Origin: Alkaliflexus imshenetskii DSM 15055
GTDB lineage: Bacteria > Bacteroidota > Bacteroidia > Bacteroidales > Marinilabiliaceae
Direction: 5' to 3'
NCBI RefSeq assembly: GCF_000517065.1
Contig: NZ_KI912105.1
Location: 1,107,334 to 1,171,333, forward strand
DNA length: 64,000 bases
In this document: positions 46,077-54,663 of the stretch, piece after piece
How positions within the stretch are numbered: the stretch's first letter is position 1
Layout of the letters: every line of letters begins with the position of its first letter
Position numbers and translations under genes: made by a program
Notes under the pieces: model-generated
What the model saw: the letters and a program-made list of their open reading frames with translations, nothing else
What the model was told of the DNA's origin: nothing
The model's database searches: none

Positions 46077-48047
46077 ATGGCCATGAAGCGCATATTACCC
46101 ATTATCATACTGTTGTCATCCGCATTACTCGCACTTTTTTTGCAGAGCTGTGCCGGCTCCAATCGTCTCGGCAGGGCACAGAAAGTCTATGACGTTGGTG
46201 AATACCACCGCGCCATTTCAGCTCTCGAAAGGGCCTACAAACGTGAGGATAACCGCTATTACCGGAGCGAGATTTCATTCTATCTTGGTGAGAGCTACCG
46301 CATGACCAACCAGCCACGGCGGGCAGCTGCAGCGTATGGACGTGCCATCCGTTTCGGATATCCCGAACGAAAAGCCAAACTCTATCAGGCTCAACAACTA
46401 CAAAAAATTGGCAACTACGAAGAGGCACTGGCGCTTTATGAGGCATACCTTGAAGAAGTGGCAGGCGACCAACTGGCGCACAATGGCCGTGCCGCCTGTC
46501 GTATGGCGCTCAACCCGCCCCCACCAACCCGATATCAGGTAGAATCCATCCGCAGACTCAACTCCAGACAGAGCGACTTTGCCCCATTTATTGCGCCCGA
46601 CGACCCGTCGCAGATTTTTTTTACATCGATGCGGCAGGCGGGCAGCAAACGCCGCCAACTGAACCGCATCACCGGTCAGGGCGCATCGCAAATCTACTCT
46701 GCCCGTCAGGATTCGCGGGGCGACTGGCAGGATTCGGAACTGCTTCTTGAGCCAGACCCTACTGCCAACTGGGAAGATGGCACCTTATCGGTGACATCAG
46801 ATGGCAGGGACGCATTTTTTACCCGTTGTCGCTACGAAAGCACCGGCCCCATGGGTGCTGAAATCTGGAATGTAAAACGGATGGGCGGCAGATGGGGTGA
46901 AGCAGTTAAAGTAAATCTGGGCCCCGACAGCCTTATATTTGCCCATCCAGCCATCTCGCCCGATGGAAATACGCTCTATTTTGTTTCCGATATGCCCGGT
47001 GGCTTTGGAGGCAAAGATATTTGGATGACCACACGCAGTGGCGACAACTGGGGCATTCCCATAAATATGGGACCCGACATCAATACCGCTGGCGATGAAA
47101 TGTTTCCTTATATCCGACAGGATGGCACGCTTTATTTCAGTTCCAATGGCCATCCCGGATTTGGAGGTCTGGATATATTCCGGGCAGTGAAGCTGGATGA
47201 GGAACGATGGCAGGTCTCTAACATGGGGCAGCCCATCAATTCCATGGCCGACGATTTTGGCATCACTTTTCACCGTGGTCGCGAAGCAGGTTTCTTTAGC
47301 AGCTCCAGAGACAATTCCCGGGGCATCGACAACATATTCACATTTGCGCTGCCGGTGATTCAACCCGTGGTAACCGGAAACATTGACACCGGAAACAATG
47401 AACCGCTCCCACACAACACTACCGTTCGCATTGTGGGTACCGATGGCTCCAACGTGAGGATAAACGTGGAACCTTCAGGGGTGTTTAATGCCCTGCTTGA
47501 GCCCGACAACGAATACGTTCTGCTGGTTGCATCGCCCGGCTATTTCAACCACCGCGAAAGAATCAGCACCATGGGACTCACCGAAAGCAGGCAATACACC
47601 TTAAACATCCGTATCAACAGCTCCAGAAGACCGCTGGTTTTTGACAACATTCAGTTTGATGCCGGCACATGGCAGCTGACTCAGGCCGCCCGCAACGAAC
47701 TCGACAAAGTGGTTGCCATACTCAACGACAACGCCTCAGTTAGAATTAATGTGACGGCACATACGGATAGCCGCGGCGATGCCACTCAGTTGATTGAGCT
47801 GGCACAGAAACGCGCTGAAGCGGTAATGGAATACCTAACCGGACGCGGCATTGCCCGCGAGCGCCTTTCGGGACGGGGAGCCGGTGGCAGTCAGCCGCTT
47901 AAAGTGGATGCGGCGCTGGCTTCGAGGTACAACTATCTGCGCGAAGGTGAAGAGCTGAACGACACATTTATCCAGAGGCTAAACCGCCGCGATCAGGAGA
48001 CAATACGCAATCTCAATAACCGGGTTGAGTTCAGTATTATCCCCTGA
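46077..48047 (+). CDS. PorE-like lipoprotein (TPR, propeller, CRD, OmpA domains)
   Basis: A 656-residue lipoprotein (LFLQSC). TPR repeats span about 30-145. A PD40-type propeller spans about 165-425 (SPDGNTLYFVSDMPGGFGGKDIW and similar blades). A carboxypeptidase regulatory-like domain spans about 430-520, and an OmpA-like peptidoglycan-binding domain lies from about 528 (FDAGTWQLT, HTDSRGD, LAQKRAEAV, NRRVEF-type end). This order is that of PorE of the type IX secretion machine, which anchors PorP/PorM partners to peptidoglycan. Other Bacteroidota OmpA lipoproteins share parts of it, so the T9SS role is likely, not certain. None of the glycosidases here ends in a recognisable T9SS sorting domain. 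Confidence 0.88.
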   Translation: MAMKRILPIIILLSSALLALFLQSCAGSNRLGRAQKVYDVGEYHRAISALERAYKREDNRYYRSEISFYLGESYRMTNQPRRAAAAYGRAIRFGYPERKAKLYQAQQLQKIGNYEEALALYEAYLEEVAGDQLAHNGRAACRMALNPPPPTRYQVESIRRLNSRQSDFAPFIAPDDPSQIFFTSMRQAGSKRRQLNRITGQGASQIYSARQDSRGDWQDSELLLEPDPTANWEDGTLSVTSDGRDAFFTRCRYESTGPMGAEIWNVKRMGGRWGEAVKVNLGPDSLIFAHPAISPDGNTLYFVSDMPGGFGGKDIWMTTRSGDNWGIPINMGPDINTAGDEMFPYIRQDGTLYFSSNGHPGFGGLDIFRAVKLDEERWQVSNMGQPINSMADDFGITFHRGREAGFFSSSRDNSRGIDNIFTFALPVIQPVVTGNIDTGNNEPLPHNTTVRIVGTDGSNVRINVEPSGVFNALLEPDNEYVLLVASPGYFNHRERISTMGLTESRQYTLNIRINSSRRPLVFDNIQFDAGTWQLTQAARNELDKVVAILNDNASVRINVTAHTDSRGDATQLIELAQKRAEAVMEYLTGRGIARERLSGRGAGGSQPLKVDAALASRYNYLREGEELNDTFIQRLNRRDQETIRNLNNRVEFSIIP

Positions 48048-48049
48048 GG

Positions 48050-48080
48050 TTGATGATACCAAAAGATTGTATTATTTTTG
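48050..48080 (+). promoter_or_regulatory. Promoter of purM
   Basis: TTG (48050-48052), a 20-base spacer and TATTTTTG (48073-48080) match the Bacteroidota consensus. The transcript would start near 48087, which decides for the GTG start at 48109 rather than an ATG-like start at 48025 that would place the promoter inside the gene. Confidence 0.65.
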
Positions 48081-48108
48081 CGGTCTGAAAACAATCAAAC
48101 AATTCATT

Positions 48109-49278
48109 GTGAATTCCGATTCGAGATACAACAGGCGTGGCGTTTCGGCCTCGAAAGAAGATGTGCACCAGGCCATCAAAAGCATCGATAAAGGATTATA
48201 TCCCAAAGCTTTCTGCAAAATCGTGCCCGACATTCTGGCCGGTGACCCCGATTATTGCAACATCATGCATGCCGATGGTGCAGGCACAAAATCATCGTTG
48301 GCCTACATGTATTGGCGCGAGACCGGCGACCTCTCTGTATGGAAAGGAATTGCTCAGGATGCCATCATCATGAACGTGGACGACCTGCTCTGCGTAGGTG
48401 CCACCGATAATATACTGCTCTCATCCACCATTGGCCGCAATAAAAACCTCATCCCCGGCGAAGTGGTTTCTGCCATCATCAATGGCACCGAGGAGATTCT
48501 GCAGCAATTACGCGACTCAGGCATCTCAATCTTTTCAACCGGTGGCGAAACTGCCGACGTGGGCGATTTGGTGCGCACCATCATTGTAGATTCCACAGTG
48601 ACCTGCCGCATGAAACGAACCGATGTCATTTCAAATCACCGCATCGAAGCCGGCGATGTAATCGTTGGCCTCTCATCATACGGGCAAGCCGCTTATGAAG
48701 ATGCATACAACGGTGGGATGGGCAGTAACGGTCTTACCTCGGCCCGCCACGATGTATTCTCGAAATACCTCGCGACAAAATATCCCGAAAGTTTTGACCC
48801 ACAGGTACCCGACGACCTGGTTTATTCGGGCAACTACTCACTGACACAGCAAATAGAAAATCTGGGCATTGATGCCGGTAAACTGGTGCTCTCACCCACC
48901 CGTACCTACGCCCCGGTTATTAAAACCATACTGGAAAACCACCGCGACAACATACACGGAATGGTGCACTGCTCTGGCGGAGCCCAAACCAAAGTGCTCC
49001 ACTTTGTTGACAACCTGCACATCATCAAAGACAACCTCTTTGATGTGCCACCCCTCTTCCGCATCATCCATGAAGCATCCGGAACGCCATGGGCTGAAAT
49101 GTACAAGGTGTTTAACATGGGACACCGCATGGAGCTTTACGTGAAACCAGAACTGGCCGATGAAATCATCGCCATCTCAAAATCATTTAACATCGATGCC
49201 AAAATTGTTGGCCGATGCGAACCCGCTGACAAACCCAAGCTCACCATCCGGAGCGGCTTTGGAGAATTCTTTTATTAG
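48109..49278 (+). CDS. purM: Phosphoribosylformylglycinamidine cyclo-ligase (AIR synthetase)
   Basis: Makes aminoimidazole ribonucleotide in purine synthesis. The protein starts with SDSRYNRRGVSASKEDVH and has HADGAGTKS, NVDDLLCVGA and STGGETADVGD, which are typical of the Bacteroidota form. I chose the GTG at 48109, giving 389 residues, the normal size. The frame is open up to 48025 and would overlap the previous gene, but the extra residues do not resemble PurM and hold a promoter. It is followed by prfA after 96 bp. Confidence 0.93.
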   Translation: MNSDSRYNRRGVSASKEDVHQAIKSIDKGLYPKAFCKIVPDILAGDPDYCNIMHADGAGTKSSLAYMYWRETGDLSVWKGIAQDAIIMNVDDLLCVGATDNILLSSTIGRNKNLIPGEVVSAIINGTEEILQQLRDSGISIFSTGGETADVGDLVRTIIVDSTVTCRMKRTDVISNHRIEAGDVIVGLSSYGQAAYEDAYNGGMGSNGLTSARHDVFSKYLATKYPESFDPQVPDDLVYSGNYSLTQQIENLGIDAGKLVLSPTRTYAPVIKTILENHRDNIHGMVHCSGGAQTKVLHFVDNLHIIKDNLFDVPPLFRIIHEASGTPWAEMYKVFNMGHRMELYVKPELADEIIAISKSFNIDAKIVGRCEPADKPKLTIRSGFGEFFY

Positions 49279-49374
49279 TGACGGATATTACCACTCCGAC
49301 AGTCGACCACATTGGATTGACTGGTTTACCGCACAATTTTAAATATCTGATAACTGATAAAATCATCAAACACA

Positions 49375-50463
49375 ATGGCAATAAATAGTTCATTACTGGA
49401 AAAACTGGAAGCAATAAGGCTTAGATTCGAAGAGATTGGTACCCAAATTACCGACCCGGCCGTAATTTCCGACACCAAAAAATATATCAAACTCAACAAA
49501 GAGTATAAAGATCTGGAGGATTTGGTAGCTGTTTCAAAAGAATACAGAAACCTTTATGACAACATCCAAAGCACCAAACAACTTCTGAAAGAAGAGAGCG
49601 ACGAAGAGATGCGCGAAATGGCACGTGAAGAGCTCGAACAAATGGAAGAGCAACTGCCGGCCATGGAGGAGCAGATAAAGGTATTGTTGCTACCATCTGA
49701 CCCACAAGACAGGAAAAACGCGGTGGTAGAAATCCGCGGTGGTACAGGTGGCGACGAGGCTGCTATTTTCGCCGGCGATTTATATCGCATGTACATCAAA
49801 TTCTGTGAGCGCAAAGGCTGGAAAGTTGACGTCACCCATGTGTCGGAAGGCACATCTGGTGGTTATAAGGAAGTGGTGTTCAACGTAACGGGCAACGGCG
49901 TGTATGGCATTTTGAAGTATGAATCGGGCGTGCACCGCGTACAACGCGTGCCACAAACCGAGACACAGGGACGCGTGCACACCTCGGCAGCATCGGTGGC
50001 TGTATTGCCCGAAGCCGAAGAGTTTGATGTGCAAATCCGTCAGGAAGACATCCGCAAGGATACCTACTGTTCATCGGGTCCTGGCGGACAGTCGGTAAAT
50101 ACCACCTACTCGGCCATTCGTCTGACGCACATCCCAACAGGCATTGTAGTGACCTGTCAGGACCAGAAATCACAGCTCAAAAACCTCGACAAGGCCATGA
50201 TTGAACTCCGTACACGCATCTACAACCTGGAGTATCAAAAATACCTCGACGAGATTGCATCCAAACGTAAGACGATGGTCTCAACGGGCGACCGATCGGC
50301 AAAAATCCGCACCTACAACTATCCGCAGGGCCGTGTGACCGACCACCGCATCAACTACACCATCTACAACCTTCCGGCGGTGTTGGATGGAGATGTACAA
50401 GGCCTAATCGATAAATTGCAGATGGAAGAGAACGCTGAACGACTCAAAGAAAGCGAAATGTAA
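49375..50463 (+). CDS. prfA: Peptide chain release factor 1
   Basis: A 362-residue class I release factor for UAA and UAG codons. The N-terminal helical domain (LLEKLEAIRLRFEEIGTQITDP) is complete. The peptide-release GGQ motif is at Gly237-Gly238-Gln239 in SSGPGGQSVNTT. The stop-codon recognition segment near residue 186 reads PQTETQGR, the release factor 1 type. Length is normal. It lies between purM and pyrF and is probably co-transcribed with one or both. Confidence 0.96.
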   Translation: MAINSSLLEKLEAIRLRFEEIGTQITDPAVISDTKKYIKLNKEYKDLEDLVAVSKEYRNLYDNIQSTKQLLKEESDEEMREMAREELEQMEEQLPAMEEQIKVLLLPSDPQDRKNAVVEIRGGTGGDEAAIFAGDLYRMYIKFCERKGWKVDVTHVSEGTSGGYKEVVFNVTGNGVYGILKYESGVHRVQRVPQTETQGRVHTSAASVAVLPEAEEFDVQIRQEDIRKDTYCSSGPGGQSVNTTYSAIRLTHIPTGIVVTCQDQKSQLKNLDKAMIELRTRIYNLEYQKYLDEIASKRKTMVSTGDRSAKIRTYNYPQGRVTDHRINYTIYNLPAVLDGDVQGLIDKLQMEENAERLKESEM

Positions 50464-50520
50464 GATGTCGGGCAATTATCCGGCAGCATCATAACCGATA
50501 AAACACCAAAAACAATACCA

Positions 50521-51342
50521 ATGACTTCAGCCGAACTTTTTTCTCAGATTAAAGCTAAAAAAAGCTTTTTGTGTGTGGGACTGGATACCGATATTCAGAA
50601 AATCCCCCGCTTCCTGTTAGATACCACCGACCCGGTTTTCGCTTTTAACAAGGAGATTATTGATGCCACACACGACATGGCTGTGGCATACAAACCCAAC
50701 CTTGCGTTTTACGAGAGCTTGGGCGTGAACGGCTGGAACAGCCTTGAGAAAACAGTTAACTATATCCGGTATAACTACCCCGATATGTTCATCATTGCCG
50801 ATGCCAAACGCGGCGATATTGGTAACACGTCCAATCTTTATGCAAGGGCGTTTTTCGATGCCATGGATTTTGATGCGGTAACGGTGGCGCCTTATATGGG
50901 CGAAGATTCGGTGAAGCCTTTCTTTACCTACGTAGGCAAATGGGTAATTTTGCTCGCTCTCACTTCCAACAAAGGCGCCGACGATTTTCAGTATGTGACC
51001 GAAAATGGGGAGAAACTCTTTGAGAAAGTAATACGCCGCTCGGCCCAATGGGGCAACACCGACAACATGATGTATGTGGTGGGCGCCACCCGTGCGGAAA
51101 TGCTGGCCAACATACGCAAAATCATCCCCAACCACTTTTTGTTGGTACCGGGCGTTGGCGCACAAGGTGGAAGCCTCGAGGATGTAGCCAAAAATGGCAT
51201 GAACAGTGAATGTGGAATGCTGGTGAACTCATCACGCCAAATCATCTATGCCGGAGCAGGCGAAGACTTTGCCGAAAAGGCACGAGCTGCCGCCACCGAA
51301 GTGCGCGACGAAATGGCACTGCTTTTGGAAAAATATCTTTAA
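50521..51342 (+). CDS. pyrF: Orotidine 5-prime-phosphate decarboxylase
   Basis: A 273-residue enzyme for the last step of UMP synthesis, of the longer type 2 form. The N-terminal substrate segment [14 protein letters not shown] and the catalytic Asp94-x-Lys96...Asp99 set in [13 protein letters not shown] are intact, as is [13 protein letters not shown] for phosphate binding. It lies 57 bp after prfA on the same strand, with a terminator 19 bp behind. Confidence 0.96.
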   Translation: MTSAELFSQIKAKKSFLCVGLDTDIQKIPRFLLDTTDPVFAFNKEIIDATHDMAVAYKPNLAFYESLGVNGWNSLEKTVNYIRYNYPDMFIIADAKRGDIGNTSNLYARAFFDAMDFDAVTVAPYMGEDSVKPFFTYVGKWVILLALTSNKGADDFQYVTENGEKLFEKVIRRSAQWGNTDNMMYVVGATRAEMLANIRKIIPNHFLLVPGVGAQGGSLEDVAKNGMNSECGMLVNSSRQIIYAGAGEDFAEKARAAATEVRDEMALLLEKYL

Positions 51343-51360
51343 TACATAAACTGCATATTT

Positions 51361-51394
51361 AAAAAAGGCTTCACAACAATGTGAGGCCTTTTTT
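51361..51394 (+). terminator. Intrinsic terminator after pyrF
   Basis: The stem AAAAAAGGCTTCAC / GTGAGGCCTTTTTT has one mismatch and a six-base loop. The A-run and T-run make it usable in both directions. Confidence 0.85.
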
Positions 51395-51505
51395 AATGAA
51401 TAATTAATAGTTCATCAATAATAGCAAGACTCCGGGTTATACTAAGTGACGTTTAAAATTGACTTACTACACATGATGCAAACGCTAAGACTTTTTGATT
51501 TTTGA

Positions 51506-51597
51506 CAGATAGAGTAGTTGAGAAAGATGATTAGATTGATCTACCTTTATTTTTACCTTGTCCATCGGTCTAAATATCTAACATCTAAAAATCTTCA
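51506..51597. repeat. AT-rich inverted intergenic repeat, copy 5
   Basis: The left arm 51506-51540 (AGAAAGATGATTAGATTG) and the right arm 51568-51597 (TCTAAATATCTAACATCT) are shorter and more decayed than in copies 1, 3 and 4. It lies between the pyrF terminator and the interrupted lipoprotein gene. Confidence 0.6.
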
Positions 51598-51678
51598 AGC
51601 AGATTTAATTTAAATTTAAAATCCAATAAACATTACCCCCCCATAAATGAGAATAAATAGTAGAGTCGCATAAAGTAA

Positions 51679-52440
51679 TCAATTAAATGTGACTAATCTG
51701 GTAGTGTCACCAATCTCTCTACCTTCGGATGTGACCATTTCAACAACAAATGTGAGTGTTTCAGGCAAATCGAACGGAATTGTTTTAAAGGCAAGATAGA
51801 TCAAAGGTGGAGACAAAGGAGACAGATTAAGCCATTCATCAATATTCTGCGGTTTAACTGACTGGGAAAAGCCATAAACCAAATGGTATGTTTGTGAGGT
51901 AGCTATGAAATCAGGGAAAAATTTTACAATTCGAAAATGGTCAACCAGATTGCTGCCGGCTTCCAATCCAAATAAAGTAACATCCGGTGTATATATTCGA
52001 AGTATTTCCACACCATCACGCCGGTACTCAATAGGTATCAGATTGGCATAATCACCGTCGCCACCCTTTATGTAATTCTGAAAATCAGATTCTAACTGAG
52101 ATTCTAAAATAACAACAGACTCCTCCTTACCGTTATATATTTGAGGATCAAAAACCGGGATGGAGCCGCCAGCCTAAGTAATAATCGAGCGAAGATCTAC
52201 ATTGTGAGTATGCACAGCGATAAAAAACTGTTCTGCATTAGTATAGCCCGACTCTGGGTAGGCTTCAAATTCAAAATATGTATCACCATTAAACTCATTC
52301 TCAGTCATCATTCCCGATGATACAAATAAATGGTTGCTGGTACGAGGTCGGAAATCAATAAAGTAATCCGATGGGGTGTCACTTTTTTTGCTACAACCAA
52401 TAGCAATTGTTAACAGGACAATTACAAGAATCCGATTCAT
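51679..52440 (-). pseudogene. Lipoprotein gene interrupted by one in-frame amber codon
   Basis: One continuous minus-strand frame of 253 codons from ATG 52440 to the stop at 51679 is broken only by a TAG at 52176-52174 (codon 89). The upstream part has a lipoprotein signal (IAIGCSKK, Cys16) and DYFIDFRPRTSNHLFVSS. The downstream part goes straight on with AGGSIPVFDPQIYNGKEE and ends SEGREIGDTTRLVTFN, with no further stop. It resembles small Bacteroidota lipoproteins of unknown function (DUF5034-like, uncertain). A single-base change, a base-calling error or amber read-through could explain it. If the stop is real, only an 88-residue product is made. Confidence 0.75.
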
Positions 52441-52550
52441 GGTACTATTGTTAAGGTTAAAAAATCAGGATTAATAGGTAAAAACGACAACTTAATTACA
52501 TTAAAACAAGATATTATCTCCTAATGAACTCTAACATATTTAGATTGACG

Positions 52551-52593
52551 AAAAAATACGCAGAGAACAAAACAGCGATTTTATTCTCTGCGT
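52551..52593 (-). terminator. Intrinsic terminator after the TlpA-like lipoprotein gene
   Basis: Read leftwards, the perfect 10-bp stem ACGCAGAGAA / TTCTCTGCGT encloses a 16-base loop and is followed by ATTTTTT. Confidence 0.85.
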
Positions 52594-52608
52594 TAAACAC
52601 TATCATGT

Positions 52609-54543
52609 TCAACTCAATGCCTCCTTTATGGAATTCTCAATTGTGTGTGCACCGGGGAAACCTGTAAATCTGGCAATTTCATTGCCTAGTTTATTAAAAA
52701 TAATAAATGTGGGAATACCTGAAAAATCCAATTCCGTGCGCCAATAAGCCATTAAGTCATTGTTCACCCGGTAATGCTGCCCGCCAATTTTAGGGAGGTA
52801 CTCATTCCACAAGCCAAAGGGCGAGGACTCATCAGTGATATATACAAACACAACATCTTCATCGGCCAAACGCGCCTTAACAGGTTTGAGAGGCTCAATG
52901 GAATGGATACAAGGACCACACCATGTAGCCCAAAAATCAACCACTACAACTTTGCCTTTGTGCTGTTCAAGAATTGCCTCGAACACCTCATCATTACTGA
53001 GACTGGGAACCGTATTGATCACAAAATTGCCATCGGCGGCAGCCTTATTGGCCTCCACCAAAGCCAATAACCTGTCATTATCCTCAACCAACTGATTTCC
53101 GACCGCCGGATTACTCAACAAACTGAATAACGACTCCTTATCGGCTTCGGTAAAGAACCTTCCATTATTAATATCAGAAGCGAAGTACTGCGCACACGCA
53201 ATGTCAAAGAAAAGCTCATTTCCGTCGCCAACCAGAGGTAACAACGTATTCCTGAAAAAGAGATAATTCTCATTTAATGTCCCCTTTATATCAGGATTTC
53301 TAAAAAATGAATTAAAACGCAGCGTTGAAATGTTGCGTGCAATGTTTGGCTGGTAAAATGTATAGTTGTCTAAAAATTCTGACAGAAAGGAATAATAATC
53401 CAACTCAGGCGACTCAATTTCAAATACAGCATTATTCCATTCATTCTGCGGAATACCCGAAGCCTGTAATTTGGCAAATCGGATAAATGCTTCATACGAA
53501 ACCAGAATATTGAGATATTCACCTTTGAATTGGGCCAACACAAATTGCTTCAGTTTATCTGAATAGTCACCTTGCTCCAGTTCCTGACGCTTCTCCTCTA
53601 GCTTAGCGATAAAGAACTCCCGCAACTCAGAAGGATTCATCTCAGAAACCTCCAAGGCCAACTCCCGATAATCAATCTGCATCATTTTTTGTGTTTGCTG
53701 CAAATCAGCAACTGACAAACCATGGTTATCAGTGAAATAATAAATTGAGTCAGAGTCCTCTTTGTCGGTTCTGTAGCGTGATTCAAACCTGCTCTTACGC
53801 TTTAAATCGAGAAAAACCCGGGTCTCTTTTCCAGGAACCGTAAACAACGGACCTACATAATCAATGTACTGAACCTGAGGAATTCCTGCTGAAAGTTCAA
53901 CGGTAAAACGTCCATCATCAGAGATATTGAGTGGTACTTTGTCATAGTTGGCCATTAACACCTTATCGTAGTGCAAAACGGCCTTCTTCATGGACATTCC
54001 ATCTTGCAATCCAAAGATGGTACCCGAAATTTTAGACTTTTCATTGGAGAATTGAATATCTGGTAATGGTTTCTCATCCGTTTTTTGCATTGCCGCAGGG
54101 ATGCGTGCCATTCGGATTTTTGTATCGGGCAACAAACTGATGCCCCAAATTTTAAAACAGTCATCACAATCGCTCTCTATGAAATCGATTTTGGTGACAG
54201 ATTTTGGCAGTGGTGGAAAGAAGAGTTTGAAAGATGTTTCTCCGCTTGCCGGCATAAAGAATTCTTGATCGAGGGTAATTCCTTCGGCATGGGTAATGAG
54301 CAGTCGCTCATCTGTACCGCTTTCACGAATGTAGGTGTCGGAAACGATTTTAATCCACCAGTGCGGGCGAAAAAACGCATCGAAATGGATAATTGTGGCT
54401 GAATCGGTAAATTCAATCTTGTCAATTTCAAGCGTGGTATTGTTCCAGACTTCAAAAACAGGGCGCTCAATCACATCCGGACGTTCCTGGGTGCAGCTCA
54501 GAATAAGAGCCGCACCTAGCAGGGCTAAGGCAATTTTCTTCAT
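52609..54543 (-). CDS. TlpA-like thioredoxin-fold lipoprotein with long N-terminal region
   Basis: A 644-residue lipoprotein (LILSC, Cys17). The C-terminal ~140 residues are a TlpA/ResA thioredoxin domain with FWATWCGPC (Cys542, Cys545) and a cis-proline segment FSGIPTFIIF. The long N-terminal part has beta-rich sandwich-like stretches (HFDAFFRPHWWIKI, a YDKVLMANYDKVPLNISDDGRFTVEL segment) and a helical middle. It resembles the Bacteroidota proteins that join DUF4369-like domains to thioredoxin. It probably reduces disulfides in the periplasm; the client is unknown. It lies downstream of the M3 peptidase gene, with a terminator between them and another behind it. Confidence 0.88.
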   Translation of the reverse strand: MKKIALALLGAALILSCTQERPDVIERPVFEVWNNTTLEIDKIEFTDSATIIHFDAFFRPHWWIKIVSDTYIRESGTDERLLITHAEGITLDQEFFMPASGETSFKLFFPPLPKSVTKIDFIESDCDDCFKIWGISLLPDTKIRMARIPAAMQKTDEKPLPDIQFSNEKSKISGTIFGLQDGMSMKKAVLHYDKVLMANYDKVPLNISDDGRFTVELSAGIPQVQYIDYVGPLFTVPGKETRVFLDLKRKSRFESRYRTDKEDSDSIYYFTDNHGLSVADLQQTQKMMQIDYRELALEVSEMNPSELREFFIAKLEEKRQELEQGDYSDKLKQFVLAQFKGEYLNILVSYEAFIRFAKLQASGIPQNEWNNAVFEIESPELDYYSFLSEFLDNYTFYQPNIARNISTLRFNSFFRNPDIKGTLNENYLFFRNTLLPLVGDGNELFFDIACAQYFASDINNGRFFTEADKESLFSLLSNPAVGNQLVEDNDRLLALVEANKAAADGNFVINTVPSLSNDEVFEAILEQHKGKVVVVDFWATWCGPCIHSIEPLKPVKARLADEDVVFVYITDESSPFGLWNEYLPKIGGQHYRVNNDLMAYWRTELDFSGIPTFIIFNKLGNEIARFTGFPGAHTIENSIKEALS

Positions 54544-54592
54544 TGTTATCTATTTTGGATTAGAATATGGGTTTCAAGTTACAAAAACATCA

Positions 54593-54633
54593 TAAAAAAA
54601 CAAAACCGGCACACCCTGAGGCATACCGGTTTG
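54593..54633 (-). terminator. Intrinsic terminator after the M3 peptidase gene
   Basis: Read leftwards, AAACCGGTATGCC and GGTGTGCCGGTTT form a stem of about 12 pairs with small mismatches, followed by TGTTTTTTT. Confidence 0.75.
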
Positions 54634-54663
54634 GCTATATCACTTAAAATGCTGTTTGACGAA

